From assembly GCF_003003005.1 (NCBI RefSeq), contig NZ_PVTR01000004.1:298117-362116 (forward strand): a DNA stretch of 64,000 nucleotides, in the 5' to 3' direction. This stretch comes from Mongoliibacter ruber (GTDB lineage Bacteria; Bacteroidota; Bacteroidia; Cytophagales; Cyclobacteriaceae). Below are positions 17,272 to 27,900 of this stretch, one piece after another; position 1 is the first letter of the stretch, and each line of letters starts with the position of its first letter. The translations under genes and the position numbers were made by a program. The notes beneath the pieces were generated by a model. It worked only from the letters and a program-made list of their open reading frames with translations. It did not search any database and had not been told where the DNA came from.

Positions 17272-18186
17272 TTACTGTTGTGCATATCCATTCTTCAATT
17301 CCTCCCTTGTTGACAAAGCTTTACTTACATTTGAAAAAAACCATTTCCGGGTTTGCAAAAACAGGTTTTTCTCTTTTTCCCCACTTACTTTGCGAAGCTT
17401 GTTCCATGTCCTTATCAACTGATGGAAACCCACGATCCAAGCCAGTACAAAGGGTTTTCTGATATCAAGCAACTGATGCACAGGAAAAGACCTCAATTTA
17501 ATTGGTAAAAATTTAGCATTGTTACGTGGGTTACGGTCGTGGATCATTGCAGCAGTTACCTGTAATCCTATTTTGAAACCAAAATATTGGACTCTCGCTC
17601 CATAATTATTGTCCTCTCCATAATGGAAAAATATAGGGTGAAAAAAACCTACCTTTTTAATCGAATCTGAAGAAAGAAACCAGGCAGCAGCTCCTACAAA
17701 CCTCACTTCAACAACATCATTGATATTTTCTTGCTTCAAGGTTTTTAGCAGCTTATTTGAATCAGGATTGTAATGCTTCTTGATTTGATTTTTAAATACC
17801 ATATCCATGCCCTGACCTGAAGTATCTAGTTGTATGGGACTGATGATGCCATATTCCGGATTTTGCAGCGACGTGGCAAGTAATTTGGATATACAGTCTT
17901 GCCGCACATATGCATCTTGATTGAGGAGAAAAATATGGGAATAGCCAGCGGATAAAGCACGTTTAACACCTATGTTATTAGCACCCCCAAATCCTAAGTT
18001 CGATTCTAATTGAATCAATTCAACCTGCTGTAGGTAAGGTTTGATAATCTCAATGGTATCATCGGTGGACTTGTTGTCCACTAAAATAATGTCTGAACTT
18101 ACAGAACTGTCGATCAAATGCTCCAAGCATTTTTTTATCCAGCGGGAACCATTATATGTGATTACAATCGTAACTATCCTATTCAT
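17272..18186 (-). CDS. GT2 family glycosyltransferase
   Basis: A 304-residue cytoplasmic GT-A glycosyltransferase. VTIVITYNGSRWI at the N-terminus, DIILVDNKSTDDT, SNLGFGGANNIG and the FLLNQDAYV metal-binding region match the rhamnosyltransferase-like GT2 group (WbbL/RfbN type). A VGAAAWFLSSD segment and FFHYGEDNNYGAR (acceptor and catalytic region) follow. It probably adds a sugar to a lipid-linked surface glycan. The donor and acceptor cannot be read. It lies 188 bp after the exported hypothetical gene in the same direction, with no other polysaccharide genes around. Confidence 0.9.
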   Translation of the reverse strand: MNRIVTIVITYNGSRWIKKCLEHLIDSSVSSDIILVDNKSTDDTIEIIKPYLQQVELIQLESNLGFGGANNIGVKRALSAGYSHIFLLNQDAYVRQDCISKLLATSLQNPEYGIISPIQLDTSGQGMDMVFKNQIKKHYNPDSNKLLKTLKQENINDVVEVRFVGAAAWFLSSDSIKKVGFFHPIFFHYGEDNNYGARVQYFGFKIGLQVTAAMIHDRNPRNNAKFLPIKLRSFPVHQLLDIRKPFVLAWIVGFHQLIRTWNKLRKVSGEKEKNLFLQTRKWFFSNVSKALSTREELKNGYAQQ

Positions 18187-18374
18187 TTCACTAGCGTCAA
18201 TATTAAAAATTTCACTTGCTTTGCGCTGTCTCTTTTGCGTCAGATTTCTCCAATAAGCAGTGAGGTAACCCTTACAAAGGTCTATCTACATATTGGAAAT
18301 AAAAACTTATTGCACGAAAATAAAAACCAGTGTCATGTACTAGAGGATATGCTTTCTATTACCTTAAAATATTT

Positions 18375-19124
18375 TTAATTCTCCCAATCAAAAGAAATTA
18401 TGGTATGCTTATCTTTTCCAAAAGAAAAATCCAGACGAATCAAAGAATAATTTTTATTTGGAATCTTGAGCCCTACAATCCCTTCTGTTTGTTCAAAAGA
18501 CTGTACAATATGAGTTTTTAACAGCAAATCAGCTTTCGATTCTACTTTTGGATTGAGTTGATCCGATGTTGGGGAATTTTCCTCCTGCTGATTTTCAAAA
18601 ATCTTATCCAACTCTTCATCCACAAATTCAAAATTCGTGACAGGGTTGTTTGTTCTGTCATCAAAACTCCTTTTTCTTGTGTTGATTGAGGCTGTATTCA
18701 GTAGGGACATAGATATAGTCTTGGATGGATTGGGTAATTCACCTTCTTCCAATAAAACTTCATTATCAGGGATCAATAACTCCATATATTGCTTTTTGAT
18801 TTGTTTGAAGTATTTTTTAGGTCGGACGACTTCTCCCTTTACCCATTCCAAATTTTTATCAACTATTGAAACTTCAATATTCTTTTCAGGATTAAAATCA
18901 ATCTCTTCACTGAAATTGTTTCTTACAATTAGATATATCTCTAAATCCTTCTTTGAAATCGAATTAAAATACATCATGATTTCCGAATTTTCAGCTACAG
19001 AAGAATAAACTGTAGTGCTATCAATTATATACTTTTTTACCTGAGAAAATGAAGGATTTGCAATCAAAAAGAAAGAAATAAAGATAGTAGTAAATGCTTT
19101 CATAAAAATAAAGTTTGATTTCAT
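18375..19124 (-). CDS. Exported hypothetical protein
   Basis: A 249-residue protein with a signal peptide (FTTIFISFFLIANPSFSQ). A second Met at residue 8 is an equally good start. The mature part is beta-rich at the N-terminus (EIMMYFNSISKKDLEIYLIVRNNF), followed by a polar low-complexity linker (EENSPTSDQ) and a C-terminal strand-rich end. No family is recognised. It is probably periplasmic or surface-exposed. It lies upstream of the GT2 gene in the same orientation. Confidence 0.6.
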   Translation of the reverse strand: MKSNFIFMKAFTTIFISFFLIANPSFSQVKKYIIDSTTVYSSVAENSEIMMYFNSISKKDLEIYLIVRNNFSEEIDFNPEKNIEVSIVDKNLEWVKGEVVRPKKYFKQIKKQYMELLIPDNEVLLEEGELPNPSKTISMSLLNTASINTRKRSFDDRTNNPVTNFEFVDEELDKIFENQQEENSPTSDQLNPKVESKADLLLKTHIVQSFEQTEGIVGLKIPNKNYSLIRLDFSFGKDKHTIISFDWEN

Positions 19125-19487
19125 TTAGATTTTTCTATACATAATTAAAAAAAATAGTTTGGGCTGCCTAATCCATTTTTAATTAGATAAACCACTTACA
19201 CTAAAATGTTAATAATCAGTCTTGGTGAAAATTAATTAAGGCCAAAATGATTTTTTTTCAGCAAAAAGTTATGTCAGAATAGGTGATAAATACTGTTATG
19301 TGGGCATTTTGGCTTACACTTTTGACAAATCCGGAGAAGGTCAGGAAAAACAACTGAACGCCTACCATTTGAACCATACTGATTTGACTGTTTTTTTGAT
19401 ATCTCTTCTAGTAAGGAAGTCTGTAAATATAAATTTGAATAGACTGAGAAATTGCGGAAATTGAAGAGCCTATTATGATCATTCAAC
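19125..19487. other. 363 bp divergent intergenic region
   Basis: Upstream region shared by the exported protein (minus) and the 737-residue orphan (plus). A 71-codon minus-strand frame at 19274-19489 is Ser/Arg/Cys-rich and random-looking. Nothing else was recognised. Confidence 0.35.
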
Positions 19488-21701
19488 ATGTTGGACCTAA
19501 GCCTAAATTTTGATTTTGGAAATGATGGATTAAGAGAAAAATCCCTTCAGGAGATTCCTCCTGAATTTGACTTTTCAATAAGTTCAGAGTTTACCCATAG
19601 TTCCTTAGCGACAACTAAGGCCTCTATCACCTTATCAGTACAGATCCAACAAACCAATTCCGAGGCCAGACCTGAGCAGTTTAAGTTTGCCGATGAAACC
19701 CACACACAGATTATTTATAGTATCTCTGGAGATACGGAACTAGGATTGATTAAAGGAGTCTTTGGTTTGAGATTTAATGCCAAGCATCAAATTATTTTGA
19801 CAAGCCAACATCCAAAAAACACCTTGCTAAAGGATTGTGTACTAAAAGACCTATCTGCATTTCCAGTCTTGTATGATCGTCAGGATGTAGAAGGCCTACA
19901 AGAGGGGCAAGTCATCGGACTCAGTATAGACCGTGGAGCGGAGTTGGGTATGAATTTTTCCTGGTCCAATATCATTTCAAGATCAATTTCTGGCCTATCT
20001 GGTTTGGGATTGGATCCGAAAACCATATCCCTTGACATCAAACCCAGTCTTTTTGTTGACCTCAAATATAGCCTCGATGACTCCCTTATCTTAATTGCCA
20101 AAAAATCAGAAGGTGAACAGGTAGAATTTGCTGTTACCAAAGCCAATCAAAAACAAGCAAACGTCAATGCAGGAGTTAAAGTCAACTTAAAGCTATCGGA
20201 AAATGCAGTTCTTCAGAGACACCTGCATGATACAGGAGATCAGCTTATCGAAACTATACTCGGGACCAAGTTACAACACGTGGAAACATTGCTAAATGAA
20301 GCCAATCAGACAAAGGAAACCATAAAAAATCAGGCTTGGTACCCCCTACTCGGAAAACTTACCAAGAATCGCATTGACAATTTAGAAATTCCGGAAATCA
20401 GAAAAGAGTTGGACTCAGCCAAGTTAAATATCGTTGCCAAAATTCAAACTGCAATTGGTAAAAATACAGAAATGGCAATCCAATATGAATACAGGAAAAC
20501 CAAGGCGCAAAATGAGGTGTTACATTTCGATTTGCCCTTAAATAAAATTCAACAATACCATTCATCATTGATAAATTTTAGGCTAAGTGATATTTTATTA
20601 GCCTTCAGAGAGGACAAACTTCCGCAAAGCTTATTTCACCAATATTTGAATCAAAAAACGCTTTCTGTAAAAAGGTCCATAGGCTTGGGATTGACACTTT
20701 TTGATAAAGTCCTCTTCACCGCATTGGGCAAAAAATCGAAACATAAATCCATCACAGAAAACCTATCAGGCCAACAATCAATCCACTATCAGGTAGGTTC
20801 CGGATATAGGGGTAAACTTGGTAATTGGTCTTCCGAGTGGTATTCGGAAATCACTCTTGATATGAATGGTTTTTCAAAAGTCCCTAGATTTCAAGAAGCT
20901 GACTTCAGTCAATACCTGAGTCTAAGTTCCGGCAACAACATCAATACAATGGAAGACCTAGAGGTTCTATTGGATACCGGAGTGATTTGGGGTGCTATCC
21001 TGCCCGATCAAAGAAATGAATTGGCAAGCTCACTATTTAAAGACCTTAAAGATAAAAACATAGAGGTCCAGGCTACTATCGCTATCCATGGTAAAGGTTA
21101 TATATCTTTCTTGAACCAAATAACAAGCTTGGCAAGAATGAACACAGGGAGTCTTCAGACAGAATTGGGTAGATGCTTGGCTTTGGCTATTCTATATTTA
21201 CCCCAATTTGAAGTAAGAAGAGATATAAAAAAAAGGGAGATGGCTTACAAAAGAGCTTTTTTTAATTTTCTCAAAACACCACGAATCAGCAAAAACCAGC
21301 TGACTAATATTGTAGCTGAAGATATTCTTAAAATAAACCCTACCAATATTGACTATCAAGCATTCTCAAGAATGGAAACAAAAGATTTACCCAGTTCTTT
21401 TTTACATATAATGTCAGACAATAAAAATATTGCTGAAAAATGGAATACTGTTGGTAGCCAATACAGCAATTTTTCAGGAGCAATTTCCTCAAACTCTCAA
21501 ATCATTGATGTATTTGAAAAAATAGAAAATGACATCCGGCAAATCCCTTCTTCTACCTTACATTGCCGGGCACTAGGGGCACTGTTGAATAATTACGCCA
21601 AACGGAATGAGGTGATTGAAAACCATACCACCCGCACAATAGAGATATTTGTCGCAGGAGGAAATACCATTGTTCTGAGTCCTATTGGGGGTCTACATTG
21701 A
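19488..21701 (+). CDS. Large soluble orphan protein, 737 residues
   Basis: Not recognised. There is no signal peptide or transmembrane helix. The N-terminal third is strand-rich with Ser/Thr (SISSEFTHSSLATTKASITLS), a second beta-rich block spans about 130-240, a helical or coiled-coil part spans about 240-370, and a mixed beta part about 420-500 is rich in Gly and Ser. The C-terminal 200 residues are helical. The codon pattern is native. It is a single-gene transcript flanked by opposed genes. A soluble, multi-domain protein of this size near an eCIS could be a distant cargo, but nothing in the sequence shows that directly. Confidence 0.6.
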   Translation: MLDLSLNFDFGNDGLREKSLQEIPPEFDFSISSEFTHSSLATTKASITLSVQIQQTNSEARPEQFKFADETHTQIIYSISGDTELGLIKGVFGLRFNAKHQIILTSQHPKNTLLKDCVLKDLSAFPVLYDRQDVEGLQEGQVIGLSIDRGAELGMNFSWSNIISRSISGLSGLGLDPKTISLDIKPSLFVDLKYSLDDSLILIAKKSEGEQVEFAVTKANQKQANVNAGVKVNLKLSENAVLQRHLHDTGDQLIETILGTKLQHVETLLNEANQTKETIKNQAWYPLLGKLTKNRIDNLEIPEIRKELDSAKLNIVAKIQTAIGKNTEMAIQYEYRKTKAQNEVLHFDLPLNKIQQYHSSLINFRLSDILLAFREDKLPQSLFHQYLNQKTLSVKRSIGLGLTLFDKVLFTALGKKSKHKSITENLSGQQSIHYQVGSGYRGKLGNWSSEWYSEITLDMNGFSKVPRFQEADFSQYLSLSSGNNINTMEDLEVLLDTGVIWGAILPDQRNELASSLFKDLKDKNIEVQATIAIHGKGYISFLNQITSLARMNTGSLQTELGRCLALAILYLPQFEVRRDIKKREMAYKRAFFNFLKTPRISKNQLTNIVAEDILKINPTNIDYQAFSRMETKDLPSSFLHIMSDNKNIAEKWNTVGSQYSNFSGAISSNSQIIDVFEKIENDIRQIPSSTLHCRALGALLNNYAKRNEVIENHTTRTIEIFVAGGNTIVLSPIGGLH

Positions 21702-21832
21702 TAAAATTTCAAAACTGAGTTATAATTGAAAGAATTTACAAGGATAAGATTTGGCTTTCAGTGACATTCAGGCAAATATGAGCCAGATAAAAAGTAACAG
21801 CTATACCGGTACCGAGAACCAAACTCGATTTA

Positions 21833-22753
21833 TTAAAAATCATGATCTCCGTCAACCTGTATTTCATTAAGATCAAGAAATTTTCCATTCATATAAACTC
21901 CTTTTCTAATCAATTCACCATTTTCAAAGTACTTCTCATTTAAGCCATCCAGTATGCCATTCTTGTAAGTGGAAACAGACTCCAAATTACCATTCTCATA
22001 GTAATCCTTCCTTAGCCCATGCCCCAGCCCATCAATTAAGATTCCTGTTGTTTTTAAGCCACCATTTTCGTAATAAACATTGAGAGTCCCATTTAATTTA
22101 TCATTTTTATAAAATTCTGTCATCCTCAACTGACCACTCTGGTAATAAGACTCTGCAAGTCCCTCTCTTTTATGTTCTTTAAAATATTGCTTTGCAAATA
22201 AAATTCCATTGATGTGGAATTCTTCATATAAACCTTCAAGGTTTCCTAAAATCATTTGAGTTTTTATTTTCAAAATACCTGATTCATAATACATTTCAAT
22301 TGGGCCATGATATTCACCATTTTGATAATTGCTTTTTTCTCCTAATTTCCCATTTTCATAATAGCCTTCGTAAGGACCATGTTTTTCCCCATTGCGATAA
22401 TTAACTGATTCATTCAACTGTCCATTTTCATAATAGTATTCATACAAACCCTCCAAATAACCATTTTTGTAAGATCCCTTTTCCTTCAATTGTCCATTTT
22501 GATAGAATACTTCAAATCTTCCATCAGGGACCCCTGAGGTAAGGGATACTGCAATTACCCGATTTCCTGAATCATCACTTGATAAAGCCATTCCAGTGAT
22601 TGCTTTCATATTGACCGAAATGGGGGTTTTATTTTCCTGAAATTCAGCAAATTTTTCAGATAAATCCACAACATATACCTCCTTTTGAGAACAACTCAAG
22701 AAGAAAAGAGGCAATAATAGAATTGAAAGGAATACCCTGAATTTCAAATACAT
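21833..22753 (-). CDS. YwqK-like lipoprotein with nine MORN-variant repeats
   Basis: A 306-residue probable lipoprotein: signal LSILLLPLFFLSCSQ with a lipobox Cys near residue 21. After a 50-residue linker come nine units of about 23 residues with the pattern Y-E-x-Y-Y-E-N-G-Q-L-x-x-x-x-x-Y-K-N-G-x-x-x-G, the MORN_2/toxin-antitoxin YwqK type. The repeats form an elongated beta-sheet surface, and such proteins in Bacteroidota are usually periplasmic or outer-membrane anchored. The name 'antitoxin' is inherited from a few homologues and is not supported here, since no toxin gene is adjacent. Confidence 0.85.
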   Translation of the reverse strand: MYLKFRVFLSILLLPLFFLSCSQKEVYVVDLSEKFAEFQENKTPISVNMKAITGMALSSDDSGNRVIAVSLTSGVPDGRFEVFYQNGQLKEKGSYKNGYLEGLYEYYYENGQLNESVNYRNGEKHGPYEGYYENGKLGEKSNYQNGEYHGPIEMYYESGILKIKTQMILGNLEGLYEEFHINGILFAKQYFKEHKREGLAESYYQSGQLRMTEFYKNDKLNGTLNVYYENGGLKTTGILIDGLGHGLRKDYYENGNLESVSTYKNGILDGLNEKYFENGELIRKGVYMNGKFLDLNEIQVDGDHDF

Positions 22754-22921
22754 AAATAGTTTATTCTATGATTGATAAAATCAACCTAAACATTCTCCAA
22801 AAGAAAAAAACCGCTAAAAAGTGACTGAGCATTATTCATGACACCACATCCAAACATTTCGAATTAGTTGAAGGCAACATTTTTATTTGACTTTTGATGT
22901 GTTAATATTTTGTCTTTTAAA

Positions 22922-23048
22922 GGCCACCTCGATTAGTCGGGGCAGGCTATGGAATCTCGCTATGATATTCATCCCACTGTGTGAGGTTTTCCTCATGCCT
23001 GTAACAGACAGTCCTGTCTGCTTCAAGCAGGCTCGATTTCTTAGCTAT
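22922..23048. repeat. Dispersed palindromic repeat, copy 2
   Basis: Contains cctcga-ttag-tcgggg, then two nested perfect hairpins cagacag-tc-ctgtctg and ctgctt-c-aagcag, then gcaggctcgattt. It shares order and core with copies 1 and 3. Confidence 0.6.
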
Positions 23049-23279
23049 TAAATCAAGAAAAAAAAAGACACAAGGTCAAGGTAATAGACCCACATCTTGG
23101 TTTGAAGCAACTTTTTGTAAATGATTTGAAACAATCAACGCAGTTGCTAAAGTTGTGGCATACGAATAAATATTTTTTATAATTCTCAGCAGCTAAGAAG
23201 TACCCTATAAAAAACAGATGAAGAAAAGCCTTAGTCCTTTTTTCAGTTAAAATTTGATGTGATTACAATTGTTTTTCAG

Positions 23280-23375
23280 CGGCCACCTAGATTAGTCGGC
23301 GAATCCCAGCTTGTATGGTTTTCGTCATGCCAGTCTGAAGCAGACAGACATGCTCGATTTCATGGCTTAAATCAA
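23280..23375. repeat. Dispersed palindromic repeat, copy 3
   Basis: Contains ggccacct.gattagtcgg, ggttttcgtcatgcc, a tctg/cagaca stem and tgctcgatttcatggct, in the same order as copy 2 but shorter. It is closest to the proteorhodopsin gene. Confidence 0.6.
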
Positions 23376-23723
23376 CTTTTCAAATGTCTGAAAATATTGA
23401 AAAGAATTAAAATTTGACAAACACAACATATTATTTACTATTTGTTACGAAAAATAAAATTATACAATCGATTATTTTTTTATGAGTCGAATTAGAAAAA
23501 TATTAGACAAGTTAATAAAGATCATCAAAGCTGTTAAATGACATATTTGATCCAATTCAGATATGATTAATTCTTACTGGTTTGGAGTGAAAATTTCTCT
23601 TTTAAAAGGCTAAAAGTAAATCTCACATTCTTATTCAAATGGAGGCTATAAAATCAGATTGAACCTTATATAATTATATATATAGTTAATATTAATCAAA
23701 CCCTTAACCCAAAATAATTGAAT

Positions 23724-24479
23724 ATGAAAACACTAATTGCCTCAGAATTGGTTGGTCTAGACTTAATTGTCAATAGTGATCCCGTTGCCATCACCTTCTT
23801 TATAGGTTATATGGCTATGTTTGCATCCGCTGTATTTTTCTTTTTTGAGAGAAGTTCAGTTGATGGAAAATGGAAAACTTCCTTATTGGTTTCTGGTCTT
23901 ATTACAGGAATAGCAGCGGTACATTATTACTACATGCGGGATTTCTATATGATCACAGGAACCAGCCCAACAGCCTTCAGATACGTTGATTGGACACTGA
24001 CAGTACCTTTGATGTGTGTGGAATTTTACTTGCTAACCAAGCCATTTGGCGCAAAAACCCCTACTCTATTCAAATTAATTCTAGCCTCATTGGTCATGTT
24101 GATCACGGGCTACATCGGTGAAACATCAGGAATCGACAATAATATTTTCTGGGGAGTCCTCTCTACTTTAGGATATCTTTATATCGTATATGAGGTTTTT
24201 GCAGGGGATGTGGCAAAGCTATCAAAAGCTTCCAAAAGTCCGGAATTGCTAAGAGCAATGTTTTTGTTAAAGATCTTCATTACGCTTGGTTGGGCGATTT
24301 ATCCAATAGGGTACATGGTTCTTCCAGGAAACCTTCTTTCCTCAGTCTTCGATGTCAAAAGCATTGATTTATTCTACAACCTTGCAGATGCAGTAAACAA
24401 AATCGGCTTTGGTTTGGTGATTTATTCAGTGGCTGTGGCTGAGACCAAGAAAAACAGGAATGCCAATATTACCGCTTAA
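23724..24479 (+). CDS. Proteorhodopsin, DTE light-driven proton pump
   Basis: A 251-residue seven-helix retinal protein. The ATG at 23724 is preferred to a TTG two codons earlier because it gives exact co-linearity with the paralogue at 15067. The helix C motif RYVDWTLTVPLMCVEF gives acceptor D89, T93 and donor E100 (D97/T101/E108 in classical numbering), with R86 and H67 intact. Position 97 (classical 105) is Met, as in green-absorbing flavobacterial types. The Schiff-base lysine is K226. It should export protons in light and energise the inner membrane. No carotenoid or retinal synthesis gene is in the window. Its own terminator follows. Confidence 0.97.
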   Translation: MKTLIASELVGLDLIVNSDPVAITFFIGYMAMFASAVFFFFERSSVDGKWKTSLLVSGLITGIAAVHYYYMRDFYMITGTSPTAFRYVDWTLTVPLMCVEFYLLTKPFGAKTPTLFKLILASLVMLITGYIGETSGIDNNIFWGVLSTLGYLYIVYEVFAGDVAKLSKASKSPELLRAMFLLKIFITLGWAIYPIGYMVLPGNLLSSVFDVKSIDLFYNLADAVNKIGFGLVIYSVAVAETKKNRNANITA

Positions 24480-24519
24480 TTTATCCTCTACAGTACACTT
24501 ATAGGGCTACTTACAATCA

Positions 24520-24560
24520 ATAAAGGCTACTCGAGAAATCAGGTAGCCTTTATTTTTTTA
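24520..24560 (+). terminator. Rho-independent terminator after proteorhodopsin
   Basis: Perfect stem aaaggcta (24522-24529) with tagccttt (24544-24551), then A and seven T. Confidence 0.88.
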
Positions 24561-24912
24561 CCCAATTTGGAAACTTATCGGAAGGAGGAAATTCAGCTCT
24601 TACTTTACCAATACTACAAACTTGTTCCATTACTCAGATCGAATCATCAACATGAAAAACCTATAATAACCAATCATATACGGTAGTGAATAGATCTCCC
24701 AAATATGCAGTGCTAAAATACTCCTACATGCTGTATTGAATCAGATTGAAAGTAATCATTCCTCATAATTTACTCTGTAAATCACATGATTTACCTTTTG
24801 AATTGAGCAATTAAAACAAATACTTAATTGTATGCCTTTCACAAAAAATGAATTGGATAAATACGAAGAGCTTTCTAAGTGATAAATAGTAAGAAAAACC
24901 GAAACTCATAAA
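24561..24912. other. Upstream region of the STAND/TonB operon
   Basis: About 350 bp without a reading frame. AT-rich, no hairpin with T-tract seen. It must hold the promoter of the four-gene run that starts at 24913. Confidence 0.35.
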
Positions 24913-27900
24913 GTGATTAATCAAGGCAGTAATTCTGTATTATTGGATAAATCCATCCCTGGGAGGAAGCGGCAGATTTTTGATCTGCTGAGCCTTTATC
25001 AATCTTCTCAGATTGTAGGTTTGATCGGGGAAAACGGTACTGGTAAGTCAACCTTAGTGCAGCATGGTTTGATTCCGGAATTACATCGGGGTTTTTTAGG
25101 AATTGGTGGAAAAAACTGGAAAATCTCAACTATTAGGCCTGGGATAAGGCCAATAGAAAATTTATCATCCGGGTTTTCTGGATTCATTGATGAAAATGGA
25201 AAAGAGAAATTAGAACAGGAATTTTCTTTGACCAAAGAAATCAAGTTACACCAAGACGGATTGTTACAGGCTTCAAAAAAGCATCTTTCAAAAGGAGATG
25301 GACTCAACTACCTCATGGTTATCGATAATTTTGAAGATTTGTTCCAGTTTAGAGAAAGCTATGAAGATGTAGACACCTGGGATCAAAATGTGAACCGGTT
25401 TATCCAAAACATAACCAAGTGTGTCTTTAACAGCAATGTTCCAATCTACTTCTTGTTGGTATTGAGGTCAGACTTTGTGACCAATATATTTGCATACAGG
25501 AACTTTCACGAACTCATTTCCAAGTCCCAATACAGCCTACCTCAATTTAGGAAAACAGAATTTCAGGAGGTGGTGCACTTCCTTTTGGAGCCACACAGCA
25601 TTTACATGCTCCTTGATGCCATCGATCTACTCTATATCAAGCTAGGCAGAGATCTGAAGAATCTTCAGTTGTTGAGATTGTTTATAGAACATACGGCTGA
25701 ACTTTGTATACAAAACAGCACGATATACGCAGACACCACGCTATTGCAGCAGGTAGATTTAAATCAACTCTACCAGGACAGTCTCGAGAAAATTTATGAA
25801 GACTGTTCTCCTGATGAGCAAAAGCTTGTAGAGCGAATTTTTAAACAGATTACCATCAACAAAGGAGGCAATAGTTATAGAAGACCTGTAAGAGTGGAAG
25901 AACTTCTGCTTGTTTTGGGGATTACCTTGGAAGAGCTGAGCCCCCTATTACAAAAGTTAAAAGAAGATCTGAGTTATGTATTAGAAATTATCCCCCCATA
26001 TCAGGAACGCTTAGAAACAGTACAGAACCCAATTTTAACCAATGAAACTGTCATCAATATCAAGAATGAACTTTTTATTCCACATTGGCCAAGATTGATA
26101 CATTGGATTGAGCAAGAAAAATCAGCTCAAGAAACCTACAAGAGACTGAGTGAGTCAGCCATAATGTTTGAAAAAGAATTGACAGGTTATCTAAGACCTC
26201 CAGATCTGGACCTGACCTTAAATTGGTATGAATCGCATCAACCAGATGAACACTGGGCCAACCAATTTGAGTACAATTTTCACAAAACAATAGCCTACCT
26301 GAAAGATGGAAAAGCCGCCTTTGATGAAGAGCTAAGGCTCAAGGAAGCTTTACAGAAGAAAAAAATCAAAAGGATAAGGAAAACCGGTATTTCAGTGGCG
26401 CTGATTTCATTATTGGTAAGTATAGTAATTGGTGTATTTGCTTTTGATGCCAAAAACCAAGAAAAACAAGCTCGAATTGCCCAAGAAAAAGCCGAAAGAG
26501 AAAAGAAAAGGGCAAGCTTGGAAAGAGAGAGAAGTGACCTACTTTACTTAGAAGCAGATAGGGCCATGAAAGAGTCAAAAACCAATGAACAATTGGCGTT
26601 GCAGGAAAAAGTAAGGGCAGATCAAGAATCCAAAAGAGCAAACGATTTAAGAGATGAAGCTGAGGAACAGCGCATGCAAATCCAAGAAGCATTTCATGCC
26701 CTTGACCGGAAAACCGACGAACTTGGTATGACTGTGAATGAGCTGCAAATTTCTGATTCATTAAAAAGTGTCGCCACTAAGGAAGCTGAGAGTGCAAGGG
26801 CTTACCAAGTAGCTGTCAATAAGATATTGACCCTAAGGAATAACCTCCAAAAAGAAGATTTATTGACTGAAAATGGATCAGAAATATTGAAGGGTTTATC
26901 TTCCATTTATAATGATTACGTCAAGGCAAGTATAGATTTTAAGGGGCTTGTTTTACCAAATGACGACCTATACCAAGTCCTCATGGAGACGAGGGGTCGT
27001 CTATTCAAATTGAAATCACATAATTTGGCATCCTATAACCTGGCTTCATTACCCAATGGTCTACGCAACCTAAAGCTTTCCCCAACCAACTATTTAGCCA
27101 CGGGAGGGGATGATGGCATTTTGTTGTATTCTCTTCAACCTATGAAGTCACTCCCTGTAACTTTCAACAGCTTGAAGATAGAAGGAGATCGAATTCGAAG
27201 TCTCGAGTTTTTAAAGAATGCAGAGCTTATGGTAGGCACCGTGAAGGGAAAGTTATACCACTTTAATCTTGTATCGGAAAGATTGACAGAAATAAAGGCG
27301 ACAGGACTGAATGACAGAATAATTGAAAAAATAATACACCATGATGGCAATCTTTTTCTGCTGCAAGGTGGACAAATACTTAAAATAAGATTAGATCAAC
27401 CGACAAAAACTGAAGCAGTAACCAATCTTTCGGCAAGTAATATCTTCAAATTCAGAGGGGACAAATTGTTGGTTATATCCAATAAAAGCGAGGTAGTACT
27501 GATGGAACAAAAATCACTGCTATGGCAATCCATCAATTCAGATTTGGCCAACAAGCCTATCAGTACAGCGATAATATCCGAAGATCGGGTGTTTTTTGGG
27601 ATGGATAATGGAGATGTGTATATCAATCAGTTGATTTCAATTGGGAATTTTTCCAGCCTAAAAACAGAAATGGTAATCCCCGCTCACCTTACCCGTATCA
27701 CGGGACTTGCTTATAATAAGGATAGTCAAAAACTCTTTACAGCCAGTTTAGATCAAAAGGCTAACATTTTTGATTTGAATCTCAGAAAACTGGGGCCTGA
27801 ATATATTATTAACCATGCACTTAGAATTGAAGGCTTTAATAAATGGATTTGGGACTTTGAATTATTCAATAAAAATCAAGATGAAAATATACTCACTATT

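Larger units (their letters stand above)
22754..23723. other. 970 bp intergenic region with dispersed repeats
   Basis: Contains two copies of the gattagtcgg palindromic repeat (22922-23048 and 23280-23375). Each is preceded by a similar 'tttgatgtg.tta.aatt' stretch, so the duplicated unit is longer than the palindrome. The last 340 bp before the proteorhodopsin is AT-rich, with a (ta)n-like tract at about 23670-23690 that probably belongs to its promoter. No ORF is supported. Confidence 0.45.

Noticed and set aside
21833-22753. Antitoxin of a toxin-antitoxin pair
   Set aside because: The YwqK name suggests it, but the protein is a predicted lipoprotein and no toxin-like gene is adjacent.
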